From Ceratobasidium sp. AG-K (lineage: Eukaryota > Basidiomycota > Agaricomycetes > Cantharellales > Ceratobasidiaceae): a stretch of 64,000 bases of DNA. Every line of letters starts with the position of its first letter. The stretch's first letter is position 1. The notes below the pieces were generated by a model that was given only the letters and a program-made list of their open reading frames with translations, did not search any database and had not been told where the DNA came from. The DNA lies in the NCBI GenBank assembly GCA_037039685.1, contig JAWNGF010000004.1:496001-560000 (forward strand), in the 5' to 3' direction. This document shows positions 23,015 through 35,560 of this stretch, piece after piece. The translations under genes and the position numbers were made by a program.

Positions 23015-23882
23015 CCCCTCCGCCGGAGGCAACGGCCGTACTGGTATGTGTTGCATCATCGCGTTCAAGACCCATGATTGGATATGCCGCCGGAGGTGGT
23101 GTAAACTCGGTACTGCGACCCATTGGTAGTAGGGTTGAATAACTGTAACAGACGACCCCAACCTGTGCTTGCTATCCCTGAAAACGTTGGTCTTCACTGT
23201 GCAATAAGCGACAGGTGATAGCTTCATATCATTGAATCCACGCGCATCAGGATGTAAGCAGCCCATTTAGTATGAGGATGAGAGTGCTGGGCATTAGGTC
23301 ATCCCGACGAGGCCGCCGGACTCCTATGCATATAGTCTTCTTCGAGGGCTGGGTCCTCGGGGTTCCTGGGCACTTAGCAGTCGAAGCTTCAAGTGTTTTA
23401 CTACTCCGGAGTTCCCGTGAGTGATTACGAACACGGAAGTCGGTTCCCGCTCCCGCGGTCCGTCGGACCCATGGAAGAAGCATAGGGTTCGGAGTCAGGC
23501 AAGATACGAGGTTCCGATGTATCCGCGTATTCTATCCGAGTCCGCAGGGCTGAATCACCTCAACGAGGTAAATTGGCGTTTTCCAATTGCAATCGGGCTC
23601 TCCCGGTGCACCAACTAAGCCATGTCGATTAAATGTTGGTTCAAATTAGCTTCTCTCAAGGGACAGGGCAAAGCCGAGACATAGTAATCCCCGCAACCAT
23701 AAAAATTGAAGGATAGGCTATTTACTACACAACACCCGGTAATGTCATTTACGGTCAAATGGAAGATCTTAAGAGAGAGCAACTGTGAGTATGGTATGGT
23801 TGATGTTTATCTCAGAGGCAGTACAGCCAAATGTGGTTCAGCGATGAGTACAACGATGGGAAATGTCGGTGAGTGGGGGGTA
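23015..23882. other. Intergenic before the segmental repeat
   Basis: No gene recognised. The left boundary of the DUF6535/F-box repeat is near 23880. Confidence 0.5.
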
Positions 23883-24386
23883 TCATGAAGAATGATCAGC
23901 TGGCAACATGATAGGGCGTGCTGAGGCGCAGGACGTGCAGTACTCGACTGCAAGATTGAAATCTGGCTTGGTTAATTGGCCATGTAAGTTAGCGAGCAGA
24001 CTCACCGCACACTCGGTATCCCTTTCGTCCGAATTCCACATGAGGCCCGCAATCAAGCGCGGACGGATATGAGCACGGCCGGATGGGGTGATCAGATCAC
24101 AAGGATGCAAGTTATCGAGTTTTCCTGTCAATTCTGGTTTAGCCTTCGAGGCGTTGTGTGTTGGGCATGTGGGCGTAGGGAATTCCATCGCTTGTAATCT
24201 TATGCGTTCACAGTACGCGCGTGGGGGAGCCAAGGATAGCGTCCTTTTGGGGTTGGTGTATACATTGCTAAGTGCGAGGGGTACTTTGGCCGGAGGGACG
24301 GGCCAGGCCGCGATCCAAGCGGTGACGGCTGTTTTGACAAGAGCACCCGTCAGCTTCGTTGCACACCTATACAATCTATTACGCAC
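23883..24386 (-). pseudogene. F-box-like gene fragment, unit 1
   Basis: A minus-strand open frame whose last part corresponds to the exon boundary of the F-box-like gene at 35561-36780: both have an aromatic/acidic segment (SDERDTECAVS here, SDEGAVEYAVS there) followed by a splice-donor-like GT. Upstream the similarity fades and no F-box motif or start is visible; the downstream exon present in units 2 and 3 is missing. It lies before the DUF6535 copy 1, the same position as in unit 2. Probably a truncated, non-functional copy. Confidence 0.45.
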
Positions 24387-24890
24387 GGTCTCACTATTTC
24401 ACCTCGCCGGTATATGCACCTAGTCGTCTGCACCATGGCATGTCTGGCCAACCAAACCAGAGCAAACTCCATCTTCAACGCGGTTTATCAGATGCGAGAC
24501 AACCATGTTGGGTGAATCAAAATTCAAATGGTAGCAAAAGAGTAGTGCTCGAGCGGATCGTGGTACGGCAGCAGAGCTCGAGAGGTAAGCGGCGAGTTGT
24601 CGGAAAATAAACCCGGCACGTGATGGACCGCTAGAAATGAGAGAGTTTGTGGCTGATATTTGAGCTCCGTGTACTCGTACACGATTCCCGATGTACATAT
24701 TATTATTGTAAGTAACAGTCACGAGGATATGGCATATCCGGCTCGAGATATTCGGACCTGAAATCGTTGGCTGATCCGAGGTCCCCGTACATGCGCCGAA
24801 ATCACAGCCACATCCGTGTTTTCATTTCACTCCTGTTCCAACCACAGCCTTCGTCGGACTAGATACACTCGACTCGCCACTTAACTGTCT

Positions 24891-27800
24891 ATGCTACTAC
24901 TAAGCCAGTATGATAACAACGCAAAACCAAACTCACACGACGATCAAAACGGACCAGAGTCACCATCTGAGCTTGGTGTACCACCCCAACCAGAGGAGGA
25001 CCCACAGGCAGTCCAAATGTAGGCGCCGAAACAGAGGAGCCCATCGACTACGAAGAGAGGCGCGAAAAGGCGCTCAAGGACGCTCAGGATCAGGTCTGCC
25101 TTTTGCTGTGGCGATCGTGCATTGTACTTACATCTAGCACAGTGGGCACAAAGGCGAAAAGACGGATACGAAGACTATGGAACCGAGATGGGAAAGGACG
25201 CAAAGGTATGGGAGATATACGTCAAGGAAACGGACCGGGCGGACCACGAGCTGGTCCAAGGATGGAACAAGTCAGTACTGAAGCTCTCAGAGCACCTTTG
25301 CTATAACTGGTTCGTGCTCACTGACTGGTGCTTGACAGGTCACTAGATGTTCTGCTGAGTAAGTCGATCTATTCGATTCTCCTAATTACACGCCTAATGA
25401 TGAATAGTATTTGTAAGCATATGCTCAGAAAGTACGGTCGTGGGTACTAAATATTTTCTATAGGCCGCATTGTTCTCTGCTATCTCGACTGCGTACGTTC
25501 AGCTCTCGATCACTGAAATTTCACTTGTCTACTAACTGTAGATATGTCGAACTTTAGATTTGTAATTGTCAGCTCCGAAGGACTTCAGCAGGATCCAGCC
25601 GATACATCGGCACAAACTCTGCTCGCCATCTCCCAGGCTCTGGTCGCAATCTCAAACGGTCAACCAGTCAACGCTTCTGCAACAACCGATGAAGAACCAT
25701 CAGCATCGTTCAAGCCTACTCGTGCAGCCATGATCGTCAACACCCTGTGGTACTTCTCACTGAGTCTCAGCGTCGCCGTCTCGCTCGTAACCATGCTAGC
25801 CAAAGAGTGGTGCTACTCGTTCATGGCCAACAGAACCGGACAGATGTACGAGCAAGGTCGCCGTCGCCAAGAACGGTGGGAAGGGATACTGCGATGGAAG
25901 ATGAAGGACGTAATTGCGTTCTTACCGATGGTGATGCATTCAGCATTATGTATGTAATATCAGCTTTGCAACTAGCAGCCGAGGCAGCACTAATTTTCGC
26001 CCCTGTAGTCCTGTTTGCGCTCGGACTTTGTGTGTACCTCTGGAGCATAAGCATCCCAGTTGCGTTACCCGTGGTAGTGACGACGGGCGTTGCCTTGCTG
26101 ATCTACTTTTCGACCACGGTGCTGCCGCTTCTGTTCGACTTCTGTCCATACGCCACAGAGTCGTCGAAGCTACTCCAGTCATACTTTTTTCTGATCCACC
26201 GAGGCACAGGCGCACTCCTTCATCGCATGGCTAAACCGCCCCAGCGCAAATTCATTGACCCTCAAGAGCGTTTCGGTGAATGGAAACGACTGCAGCGCTG
26301 TTTCTATTACGGACGGACAGCATTCTCAAGTCTTGTGCTAGGGCTTTGGTACACTTACGCTCAGTCTTAAGTCCAACTCCAGTCGAAGGTGCCCTAGTTG
26401 CAGACCCGAAACTCATCATGACAAACGGCAAGGTTCCAATGGATATCACAACGAGCAAGATGCTTGCATGGCTACTGGAAAACAGCGAGGATGCCACCGT
26501 CACCACTATCGCACTGAAGTCTCTGGCGGGTGCTGATCCATGGCTCCCTCGTTTGCCGTTAATTCAAAATGGGGTTCTAAACTTGCTACATCAGCGCGTG
26601 GATGGATATCTAGAGATAGACGTACAACTCAGTGGATATCGGCTACGTGACCCGCTTCTTATCCACAATATGTCGCTCTACTTTCGCTCGCTAAACTACA
26701 TCCTGTCGCTCCACAACTCCGAGGGATTCTACCTTGCTTACGAACACAGCTTCAATTCCTATCACGAGGATGGTGACATGCTTCGATTCGCAGTCGCAAA
26801 GAATACTTGGAAGTTGGATGGCATCACTTATGAGGTTGGCGGCCCGCTTACAGCTGGGACATATGAAAGGTATGTTTAGTAAGGGCATGCTCGATATCGC
26901 CGGGTGGCTGTTGATTCTATTAGCATACTCGAGGTACCCGTGGTGTATGAAGTGCTATACGACCTGAATTTATTCGGTTATATTCATACCCAGGCTGTTG
27001 CATTTACCGATGCTCCTGAATCTCCAGGCTACACCAATGCCGCTCAGCAGCGGAGTGAAGTTGTCGCCACACTTCAACGGTATATTGATGGGACCATCGC
27101 ACTGCATCCACATTCAATCATCGCAGCTGTCAGGCATGAAACAGAGCGACTATGCACACAACATGCATTTGATCGTTCCTCTTTGGACGAGAAGCTTGTG
27201 TTTTCAATCATCCTAGTCAGGATATCACTCTTGCCGTCACTTCAGAAATCCCCGGAGGTTTTGCACACCATTGCTGTAGCTTTGATGGTATCCGCGTTTG
27301 TGACCAATGAGTATCCTGGTTGGGATCATGCCTCAGTGGGCTCTGGTCAAGCGCAATCTAGGTCCTCAGCAGCAGCAGCATACCATTACCAGCCTAAACT
27401 CCTCATAGATCGGAGGGGACAATACCGCTCCCTCGAAGCGTCCAGACGCAAGGAAACAGAGTCGCTGCTTGCATTTGGTTTACTCTCGCTTCTCGAACAC
27501 CCCGACACACATGTGCTCTGCGACACTAATATTACAACGATCGTCCAGGCTATTGAAAGTCTTGGGCGTAATCGGTTGCGCAGGGATCATATCACCTACG
27601 CTCACATCCACACGCTTTCCAAGCACTTTACATATTCTGATCATTACTTGCGTGTCATGGACCAGCTCCGTAACCCCGACCAAGGCAAGTCTAAATGTCA
27701 CAGAGTCAAGAAGTGGCGCTGTATCCAGGTTCTTCACGAGGTAGAGTGTACTACCGTGATATGCGGTCACTGGGTTGCCCATCTCAAGGGTTGGTGTCAA

Positions 27801-28586
27801 GCCGAGTCTCCTGAGCTTTGCGCAATCTTCCTTGGCATGATAGTAGCAAAGCCTTTCAACCCACATGAGCTGGAGCTCCGCAATCTATTTTCTAGCAACA
27901 ACGTCCTCGCAAAGCTAGATTCGGCCCTACTGCTATCTACCAATGCACAGAACACATTGGATCTCGTGGAAATCCTCTGGACACTGGTCAACTGGATTTA
28001 CAGGAACAGCCAAAGGGAGGACCCGGTGCGTCAAGCGCTTCGTTCAATCACACCTAAGAGCGACTCGGAGATCCCTGATTCTATCTGGAGCCTGGGTCTG
28101 ATTGAGAGGTGGCTTCCGAAGCTGAGGAGCGTGTACAGCACGGACCCCAAGATGGTCATCCAGAGCCGGGTAGTTCGGCACATCTTGTGGGGCTTTGAAG
28201 ATAAATGGGACCATTACGGGCGGCCGGGTAATTATGGAGGGTTGAAGAATCCCCCAAGCAATATTGTCGAACGGGCCGCACAACGATATCAGCAGCTTCC
28301 AGGCCAGTGCAGGCAGACGGCTAGTGTTGAGGCCCTTCACAAACTAGCATTCGAGTGTGTGTTGGAGCACAGGAAGCGAATCGGATCCGCTCCTCTTCAG
28401 CTGCCGCCCAATACCCAGGTTCCTCGCCACCTCATTCCGCAAGCTACACTCGTGGACATCGGTAAGTGATTTGAACCCGGCCCGCGCCCCACCCGCTCAA
28501 GCTACATGCAATCTATAGATCCGGAAGATGATGACGATACCCAAGGTCCGACATTGCCAGGCATAATCGGAGCCGAAATGTGCTAG
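24891..28586 (+). pseudogene. DUF6535 membrane protein, copy 1, with two frameshifts
   Basis: Closely related to the intact gene at 30621-34357 with the same exon layout. Visible parts: the DUF6535 domain (WAQRRKDGYEDYGTEMGKD, SLDVLL, then FAALFSAISTAF), transmembrane helices around VNTLWYFSLSLSVAVSLVTM and VTTGVALLIYFSTTVLPLLF, and a long C-terminal alpha-helical region ending GIIGAEMC. Two single-base deletions relative to copy 2 break the frame: one in exon 1 (between about 24960 and 25020, leading to TAG after residue 43) and one near 26295, after which the original frame ends at 26370. The 3' exon 26936-28463 is open for over 500 codons, so decay is recent, or the indels are sequence errors. 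Confidence 0.72.
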
Positions 28587-29199
28587 GATGAGACGTCACA
28601 TGTTAGCCGCATTGCTATTGTCAATATATTTTGTGTGGCCCGGAAGGGTCGCATGTATGCGGATATGTAACCATCGAGGCCAGAAGGCTTGCCGCTGTCG
28701 TAACTTGTGATCCCCAGCCCCCAATCAGCCAAAATCATCCACACAAAGCTCGCTTTGCAAGAATCATTCGAGAGAGACAGGCTACGGATGATTCGAGGTG
28801 TCTGAAAACCCCCACCGGAATCGGGGTGAGACTCGGACTCCCAAGCAACTGTGTTGATGACGTCTTGCGAGAGTGTCAGGTGTGTATACCGGCACCTAAA
28901 AATTCCAATTCGTCTTACCATTGAACGGGAACACCAAAGTAGCTTCATCTACGCCGGAGTGGAGTAAAAAGTACTTGCAATGCACAACTCACGCTTACCT
29001 GGCCTCAAAGGTAATGGTAACGGACAGATTCAACTTCCATTTATTGCGTTTCATTTCATTTGCTTCACCAGGATCCGTGTGCGACTGTATCAATTCCGAT
29101 ATCAACGTATATTGTCCGTACTAGTCTACCACTAGAGCTACATTTTATAAAGGAGATAGATGCCCACGATGCAAACTCCAGTCTAAGGACTCGCACGAC
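28587..29199. other. Downstream tail of repeat unit 1
   Basis: No gene. About 28620-29020 is similar in sequence to 34540-34970, the region after the DUF6535 copy 2, so it belongs to the duplicated segment. Confidence 0.55.
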
Positions 29200-30111
29200 C
29201 CCATGCCCAGACTGCGTCTAGTCCCGCTCCTCCTCACCCTTTTCGTGCGCGTATCCCCGGCTCCATCCATTAATATTCTGCTCAACTCCACCTATTCCAC
29301 TTTACTAACCTCGTCGGTTTCCTATACGAGAAGCACTAGTACGACACAGGCTGCATATTTAGTTAGCTGGCAGCAGGCCCTACTGGGCCAAACGGGCTCG
29401 TACTGCACCACTGACAACGACGACAGGTGTCATCATGCATTGGTATGGTCGTTTATGTCGGGGAGTAGTGCGGCAGTAAGTGGATAACCAACGAGGGGGG
29501 GAAGGGAAAGTATCGACGGGTGGACAATGTGGCGCGGGACTAAGATACACGCCAGGGTGAGTCGTGTGAAGATTTTGAGCATTCCGAGTTCCCATAGTAT
29601 GCTTGTCTGCAAGAACAAGTGCTTAGCGTGATATGGCTCGTCGATGAGAAAGGCGAACGGTGCTCGGGTGCTTGACCGAAATGTGGCTGAGCTAGCTTAC
29701 TGCATACGCCACAGCTCTTCTGTCCGCGAGCACGCATCGGGTTCGTGTGCAAGCGCGAAAGAATATCAGGAATCCAATGGGCGGCAGGGAAATCGCGAGC
29801 GTGTAGCTAGTCGAGGTTCCTTCACCTCTCCATCGATTCTGGCTTGGCCTTCGAGGCGTCCTTCGGGTGCATGGACGTGGGCAAGGACGGTTGTTGAAAA
29901 CCTTTGATAGTGCGCGAGAGGAGTTAATAGCAGGTGCATTATGTGTGGGAGTCAAAGGTAACGTCCTCGTGAGCGTTGGCGTACATGGTGCGCAGGGCGA
30001 GCGGGCGTTGGCCAAGTGATTGGCCAGAGCGCGATCTGAGGGATGGTAGAGGGTAGTTGACGAGATAAGAGCTTGTCTTGTGGTTAAAGAATCCATATTA
30101 TAATTCCCCAT
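29200..30111 (-). pseudogene. F-box-like gene remnant, unit 2
   Basis: Aligns with the minus-strand gene at 35561-36780 over its 3' half: the plus-strand sequence around 29490-29710 matches about 35870-36070 base for base in many stretches, including the splice region next to AVAYAVS / VEYAVS. On the coding strand the final exon is full of stops (five or more between 29200 and 29400), so it cannot make the C-terminal half. A plus-strand frame at 29203-29487 that looks like a signal peptide protein is only the antisense of this remnant. Confidence 0.55.
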
Positions 30112-30620
30112 TCTATCTGTTCACGCTGGCTCTGGGGTATGTTCATGGTTGTCTGTACAAAGGTGTGTCTGGCCAACCAGGCGGGATTGAGGTCCGTCTC
30201 CGACACATGACTGTGCTTGGGTGAATCACGAGTCGGATGATAGCAGAAGATCACTCGAGCGGGTACTGGTACAGAGCGCTGCGCGGCAAGCTGTCAGAAA
30301 ATAAACCTGCAGGGTGGCTGGGGGCGAGAAAAGTGGTTAGCGCCGCACGTGACAGAGCGGTGGGAGAATTTGTATCCAAATGTGTGCCTCATCTACGCAT
30401 ATACAATTCCCAACGTCCAGTCTTATCTTACGCCAGGATCTTTATCGTGAAGATATTCGACCTGAGCTCTGGAGTATTCGAACTCATTGTTTGCCATTGA
30501 AACGAGTGACCAATCCAGGGTCCTCGTACATGCGCTCAAAGGCCACACACGTGTTTTCGCTTTGATTCTCGTCTCAACCACAGCCTTCATCAGCCTAGAT
30601 ACACTCGATTTGCCACTGAA
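30112..30620. other. Promoter-side flank of DUF6535 copy 2
   Basis: Similar to 24400-24890, the flank of copy 1, and includes the same AAAATAAACC and CACGTGA stretches, so the duplication includes the promoter. Confidence 0.5.
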
Positions 30621-33600
30621 ATGTCCATGCTACTTCTCAATCAGTATCATAAAAACGCAAAACCAAACTCACGCGACGATCAAAACGGGCCCGAGCCGCC
30701 GCCCGAGGACATTAGCACAGCGTCTCATCCAGCGCAGGACGAGAAGGACAATCCAGGCGGCTCCGAAACCAAAGAGCCGATCAACCCGGAGGTGATGCGT
30801 GGAAAGGCGCTCAAGGATGCTCAGGTTCAGGTATGCTATTCTCCTTGACTATTATGCGTTGTACTGACGGTAGGTACAGTGGGCACAAAGACGAAAGGAC
30901 GGGTACGAAGACTACGGAGCCGAAATGGGAAAAGATGCAAGGGTCTGGGAGACATATGTCAAGGAAACAGATCGGGCTGACCATGAACTAGTCGAAGGCT
31001 GGAACAAGTTAGTACTAGCACTCTCGAGACGAATAGACGACCACTGACTCATTTTTGTTGGCATGCTCAACAGGTCATTGGACGTCCTACTAAGTGAGTT
31101 GACCCGTTTGATGCTCCTAGTCATACACCTAATGATGAGTAGTATTTGTAAGTCTATGTTTAGGATGTACTGGTACGGCCACGGTTGCTAAATGTTTTCA
31201 ATAGGCCGCGCTGTTCTCCGCTATTTCCACTGCGTAAGTTCAGCTTCTTATAACTTGCCCTGTTTTTTATTATTATATTTTACCAACTGCGAATTCATCG
31301 ACCTTTAGTTTCGTCGTAGTCAGCTCCGAAGGACTTCAGCAGGACTCAGCTGATACTTCGGCGCAGACCCTACTCACGATCTCGCAAGCTCTGGTGGCAA
31401 TATCAAACGGCCAGCCAGCCAGCGCATCGGCAACAACCGAGCAAGGTCCATCAGCGCTGTTCAAGCCTACTCATGCTGCTGTCATTGTCAACACTCTGTG
31501 GTACTTCTCACTCAGTCTCAGTGTCGCCGTCTCGCTCGTAGCCATGCTTGCGAAGGAGTGGTGCTACTCGTTCATGGCCAACCGCACTGGACAGATGTAC
31601 GAGCAGGGTCGTCGTCGGCAAGAGCGATGGGAGGGGATACTGCGATGGAAGATGATGGATGTCATAGCCTTCCTCCCGATGGTGATGCATTCGGCATTGC
31701 GTATGTGCTTTAAGTCGTGGAACTAACAGGTGATGCAGCACTGACATTCGCCAATCCAGTTCTGTTTGCGCTGGGTCTTTGCGTGTACCTTTGGAGTATA
31801 TGCATTCCTGTTGCACTACCCGTAATAGTGACAACGGGCGTGGCCTTGTTGATCTACTTTTCGACTACAATCCTTCCACTTGTGTTCAGTGGTTGTCCAT
31901 ACACCACGGAATCGTCAAAGCTGCTCCGGTCATACCTAGCTTTCACTTCTGGGCTCATTCGGCGATACGGCGGCCTTCTTTTGAATCGCATGGCTCGCCC
32001 ACCCTACCGTGAATACGTGGATAGCTCGGCGCCGTTTTGGCGATGGAAACGAGTAACGCGTCGGGTTCTATCATGGACTGATATCTTTCTGATGTGTTGC
32101 GCTAGCGCCTTGGAGCACTTACACTCGATACTGAATCCAGCCCCTGTCGATACTGCTATAATCGCAAGCCCAAAGATTATCATGGCAAATGACCAGGTGC
32201 CGATGGACGTGGTAACTAGCGGAATGCTTGCGTGGCTGCTGGCGAACAGCGAAGACTCTAGGGTCACCACTATCGTACTCAAGTCACTAGCGGGTGCTGA
32301 CCCCTGGCTTCCCCGTTTGCCGTTACTGCAGAATGGTGCTCTGAAATTTTTACATCAATGCTTGGAAGGCTGCCTTGAGCTCGACGTTAAACAGAATGAG
32401 TATCGGCTACGGGATCTGGCACCAGCTCACTCAGCCTCGTTATATATACGTGGACTGAACTTTATCCTTGCGTTTCACAACTCAGAGGGATTCTACCTGG
32501 AATACCCCTCATTCCTCTGGGTAGACAACACGTATCATCTGACATATCTTTCGTATGCAGAAGCCAAGAATACCTGGAACTTGGACGTTGACACCACTGA
32601 TATCCGTGGCCTACTCACAGCCGGGACTCATGGAAGGTACGTTCACCATTTCACCAGATCAAGTTCTCTGACTAACTGTCGCCCCTGTCAGCAAATTCAA
32701 ACTGTCCATAGACTATGCTGGGTCGCCGGACTTGGTCTTGTTTGCAAATCTCCGTCCACAGGCTGTCAAATATCCAGCGAGTTTTGCAACGCCACGCTAC
32801 ATTGATCGTGCGGTGCGGCAAACCGAGGTTATTACACTGCTTGGGCAATATGTTGATGAGACCACCATTGTGCACACCCACGCGATTGTGGCGATTGTCA
32901 GGCATGAGACAGAGCTATTATGTGCAAGATATGCAGACAGCGACGAACTTTCTCCGGCAGATCAGCTCGCATTCCCAATCATACTAGTCAAACTGTCCCG
33001 CTTGCCAGCGATTCGAAAAGACTCGAATGCCTTGCATGCAATTGCTGTCGCCTTGATGGTCACTGCCTTTGTCTTTGTGGAGGACTCTCTTCAAAAATAT
33101 CCCTTAACGCACCCCACTCAGGGTCTATCAAGGCCGTCTAGGGCAGCATCATACCACCACCAACCTAAGATCCTCACGGACCAGGGGCGGCAATATCTCT
33201 CGCTCGAAGCCTCCAGGCGTAAGGAGACAGAGTCGCTACTCGCATTTGGTTTACTCGCACTTTTCGAGCACCCCAATGCACACACTCTCTGCGATGCTGA
33301 TATTTTAGCAATTTTCCAGGCTATTGAAAGCGTTGGACGTAACCAGTCGCCGAGCGACCCAATCACCTACGCCCATATCCACACTCTTTCCAGAGACTTT
33401 ACCTATTCAGATCACAATCAAACTGTCATAGACCAGCTCAGCGACCCGAACCAAGAGGAATCTATGTGCGACGAAGTGACCAGGTGGCGCCGTATCCGGG
33501 TTCTTCACAACACGCAATGCACCCTTGAGGAATGCAGTCACTATGTTGACCATCTCAAGTTTTGGTATCACACAGGGTCTCCTGAGCTTCGTGCAATCCT

Positions 33601-34357
33601 CATTGACATGATTGGAGCGAAAGCCTTCCCAGACGACCTACCTGAGCAAGAGATACGTGGTCTACTGTCCAGCAACAACGTCCTAGTAAATCTAGACTTA
33701 GCTCTGCTACTATCTATCAATTCACGGGACACGTTAACTCTAGCGGAACTGCTCTGGGGACTGGTCAACTGGGTTTACGAAAACGGAGGGGACTCTATGC
33801 GCCAAGCTCTCGGCTCAATCGCGCCCGAGAACAACTCAGAGGTTCTTGATTCGATTTGGAGCCTGGGTCTTATTGAGAGGTGGCTCCCGAAGCTGAAAAG
33901 CGTGTGCAGCACTGACCCTCAGATGGTCATCCAGAGTCGAGCGGTTCGGCACATCTTGTTGGGCTTCGAGGATAAATGGGACCAGCACGGGTGGTACAAC
34001 GACTCTGGATGGTGGGAGGATCCTCCAAGCGATGTCGTTGAACGAGCCGCACTACGATATCAGCGGGTTCCAAATCAGTGCAGGCAGACCCCTAGCGTCG
34101 AAGCAATTCATAAAATTGCACTCGAGTGTGTGTCGGTGCACAGGCAGCAAAACGGGCTCCCTCCCCTTCACCCCCCACTTAATATCCCTCGTCCTTTCTA
34201 CATAGCTCCAGAAGTCACACTTGCGAACAATGGTAAGTGACCTAAAATCAACCTGCGTGCCGCTTGCTCAAGCTGCATGAATAATTTAGTATCAGAGGAT
34301 GACGACAAGTCCCAAGCACTAGCATCGCCGGCCATAACCGGAGCCGAAATGTGCTAG
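30621..34357 (+). CDS. DUF6535-domain membrane protein, copy 2 (intact)
   Basis: Large membrane-anchored protein of unknown function, a family multiplied in Agaricomycetes. Exon 1 encodes MSMLLLNQYHKNAKPNSRDD. The DUF6535 domain spans several short exons: WAQRRKDGYEDYGAEMGKD, SLDVLL, IF, AALFSAISTA and FVVVSSEGLQQD. Hydrophobic helices follow at VIVNTLWYFSLSLSVAVSLV and at FALGLCVYLWSICIPVALPV with a further segment to LPLVF. The rest, about 700 residues, looks like an alpha-helical repeat region (for example DPWLPRLPLLQNGALKFLHQ). A last tiny exon ends SPAITGAEMC, a terminus shared with copy 1. All introns checked are GT-AG and in frame, roughly 1,070 residues in total. Function of the family is not known. 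Confidence 0.82.
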
Positions 34358-35560
34358 GCTATCTATCAATGGATTGATTTGCCATATATCATAGCCTAGT
34401 GTGACATTTGAACTCTCTTATATACCGCAGCTCGTTGTTCTAGACTGTACCAGCCCCTTGACGAGAATTCGTGTCTCCTACGTTTGCGATTATTTACGTT
34501 CTGCTCGATCCCAGTCCATTATATGATACAATATGTTATCGGCATCGCCATTGCCAATGTTTTGGTATTATCTGGAAGTGTCGCGTGTATGCGGATATAT
34601 AACAATTGTGATCGGAAGATTTGACGCTATTATAACCTGCCAGGTTGCGACCACCAAGCGTCCGGGCAACCGAACCCATCCCCATGAAGCTCAGTGTACA
34701 GCGAGAATACAATGAAATTGGATTCCGGGAAACTCAGAGGTGTCCAAAAGAATTCATTGGAATTGGAGTGAGTGATTCAAAGTGAGCACCGATGACATCT
34801 CGTAAGCATGTCGGGTTTGTATGGCGCCGCCTGAAAGTATACCTCGCCCTAAATGAGAACACCAAAGCCGCTTCTTCTACACCGAAGTGGAGTAAGAAGC
34901 ATGTGAACATGTCGCCACAACTTACACTCACAACCTGGCCTTGAAGGTAATAGCCAAAGGCTAATTCGACTCTCTGAACATTTATAGACACATGCCACAA
35001 CTTGCAGGACCACCACAGCTAAAATGATTCGTACGAACCTGTGTTATAAACGCAAAACTAAGCATATCCAGACTTTCAATACGAACCGCTTGATATCGTA
35101 GACGATCCAGCGTCAGCACAGCCCTGGCTTTGGCCCAGGTGTCCCAACCCACACCAGTCCTAGGCAGCACCCGTTACCCTTCGGTTGTGTATGCGCATAT
35201 ATGTACATATCTCGCAATACACGACCTTCAGCATATACATTATGTTATCTCCCCCTCCAATATATAAGATGCCTAGATAGTTTCTGTACGAGCACCGGCT
35301 CCGGAGAAAAGGCGAAACAATCTACAGCACCATGACCAATTTTCACTAGAAGATCCTCAATGACAGTGGAAGCCAGTCTCATTTTTATTTATTTCATTCG
35401 GACCATTTTCTACGTGTATGTTTACATTGATCTTAATATACAACAGGTTTCCAGACTCAAAACTATCCTCATTAGCATTATTTATGGTAAGCAATCAAAT
35501 GCCCGCGATGTACAAAACCCTATGTATATAGTCTTGCACAACCCGATGTCCCTACGGAAT
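34358..35560. other. Downstream tail of repeat unit 2
   Basis: 34540-34970 is homologous to 28620-29020. No gene motif was seen in the remainder up to the F-box-like gene. Confidence 0.5.

Noticed and set aside
29203..29487. Plus-strand frame resembling a secreted small protein (signal-peptide-like start)
   Set aside because: It is the antisense of the F-box-like remnant of unit 2; the homologous DNA at 35.5 kb is coding on the other strand.
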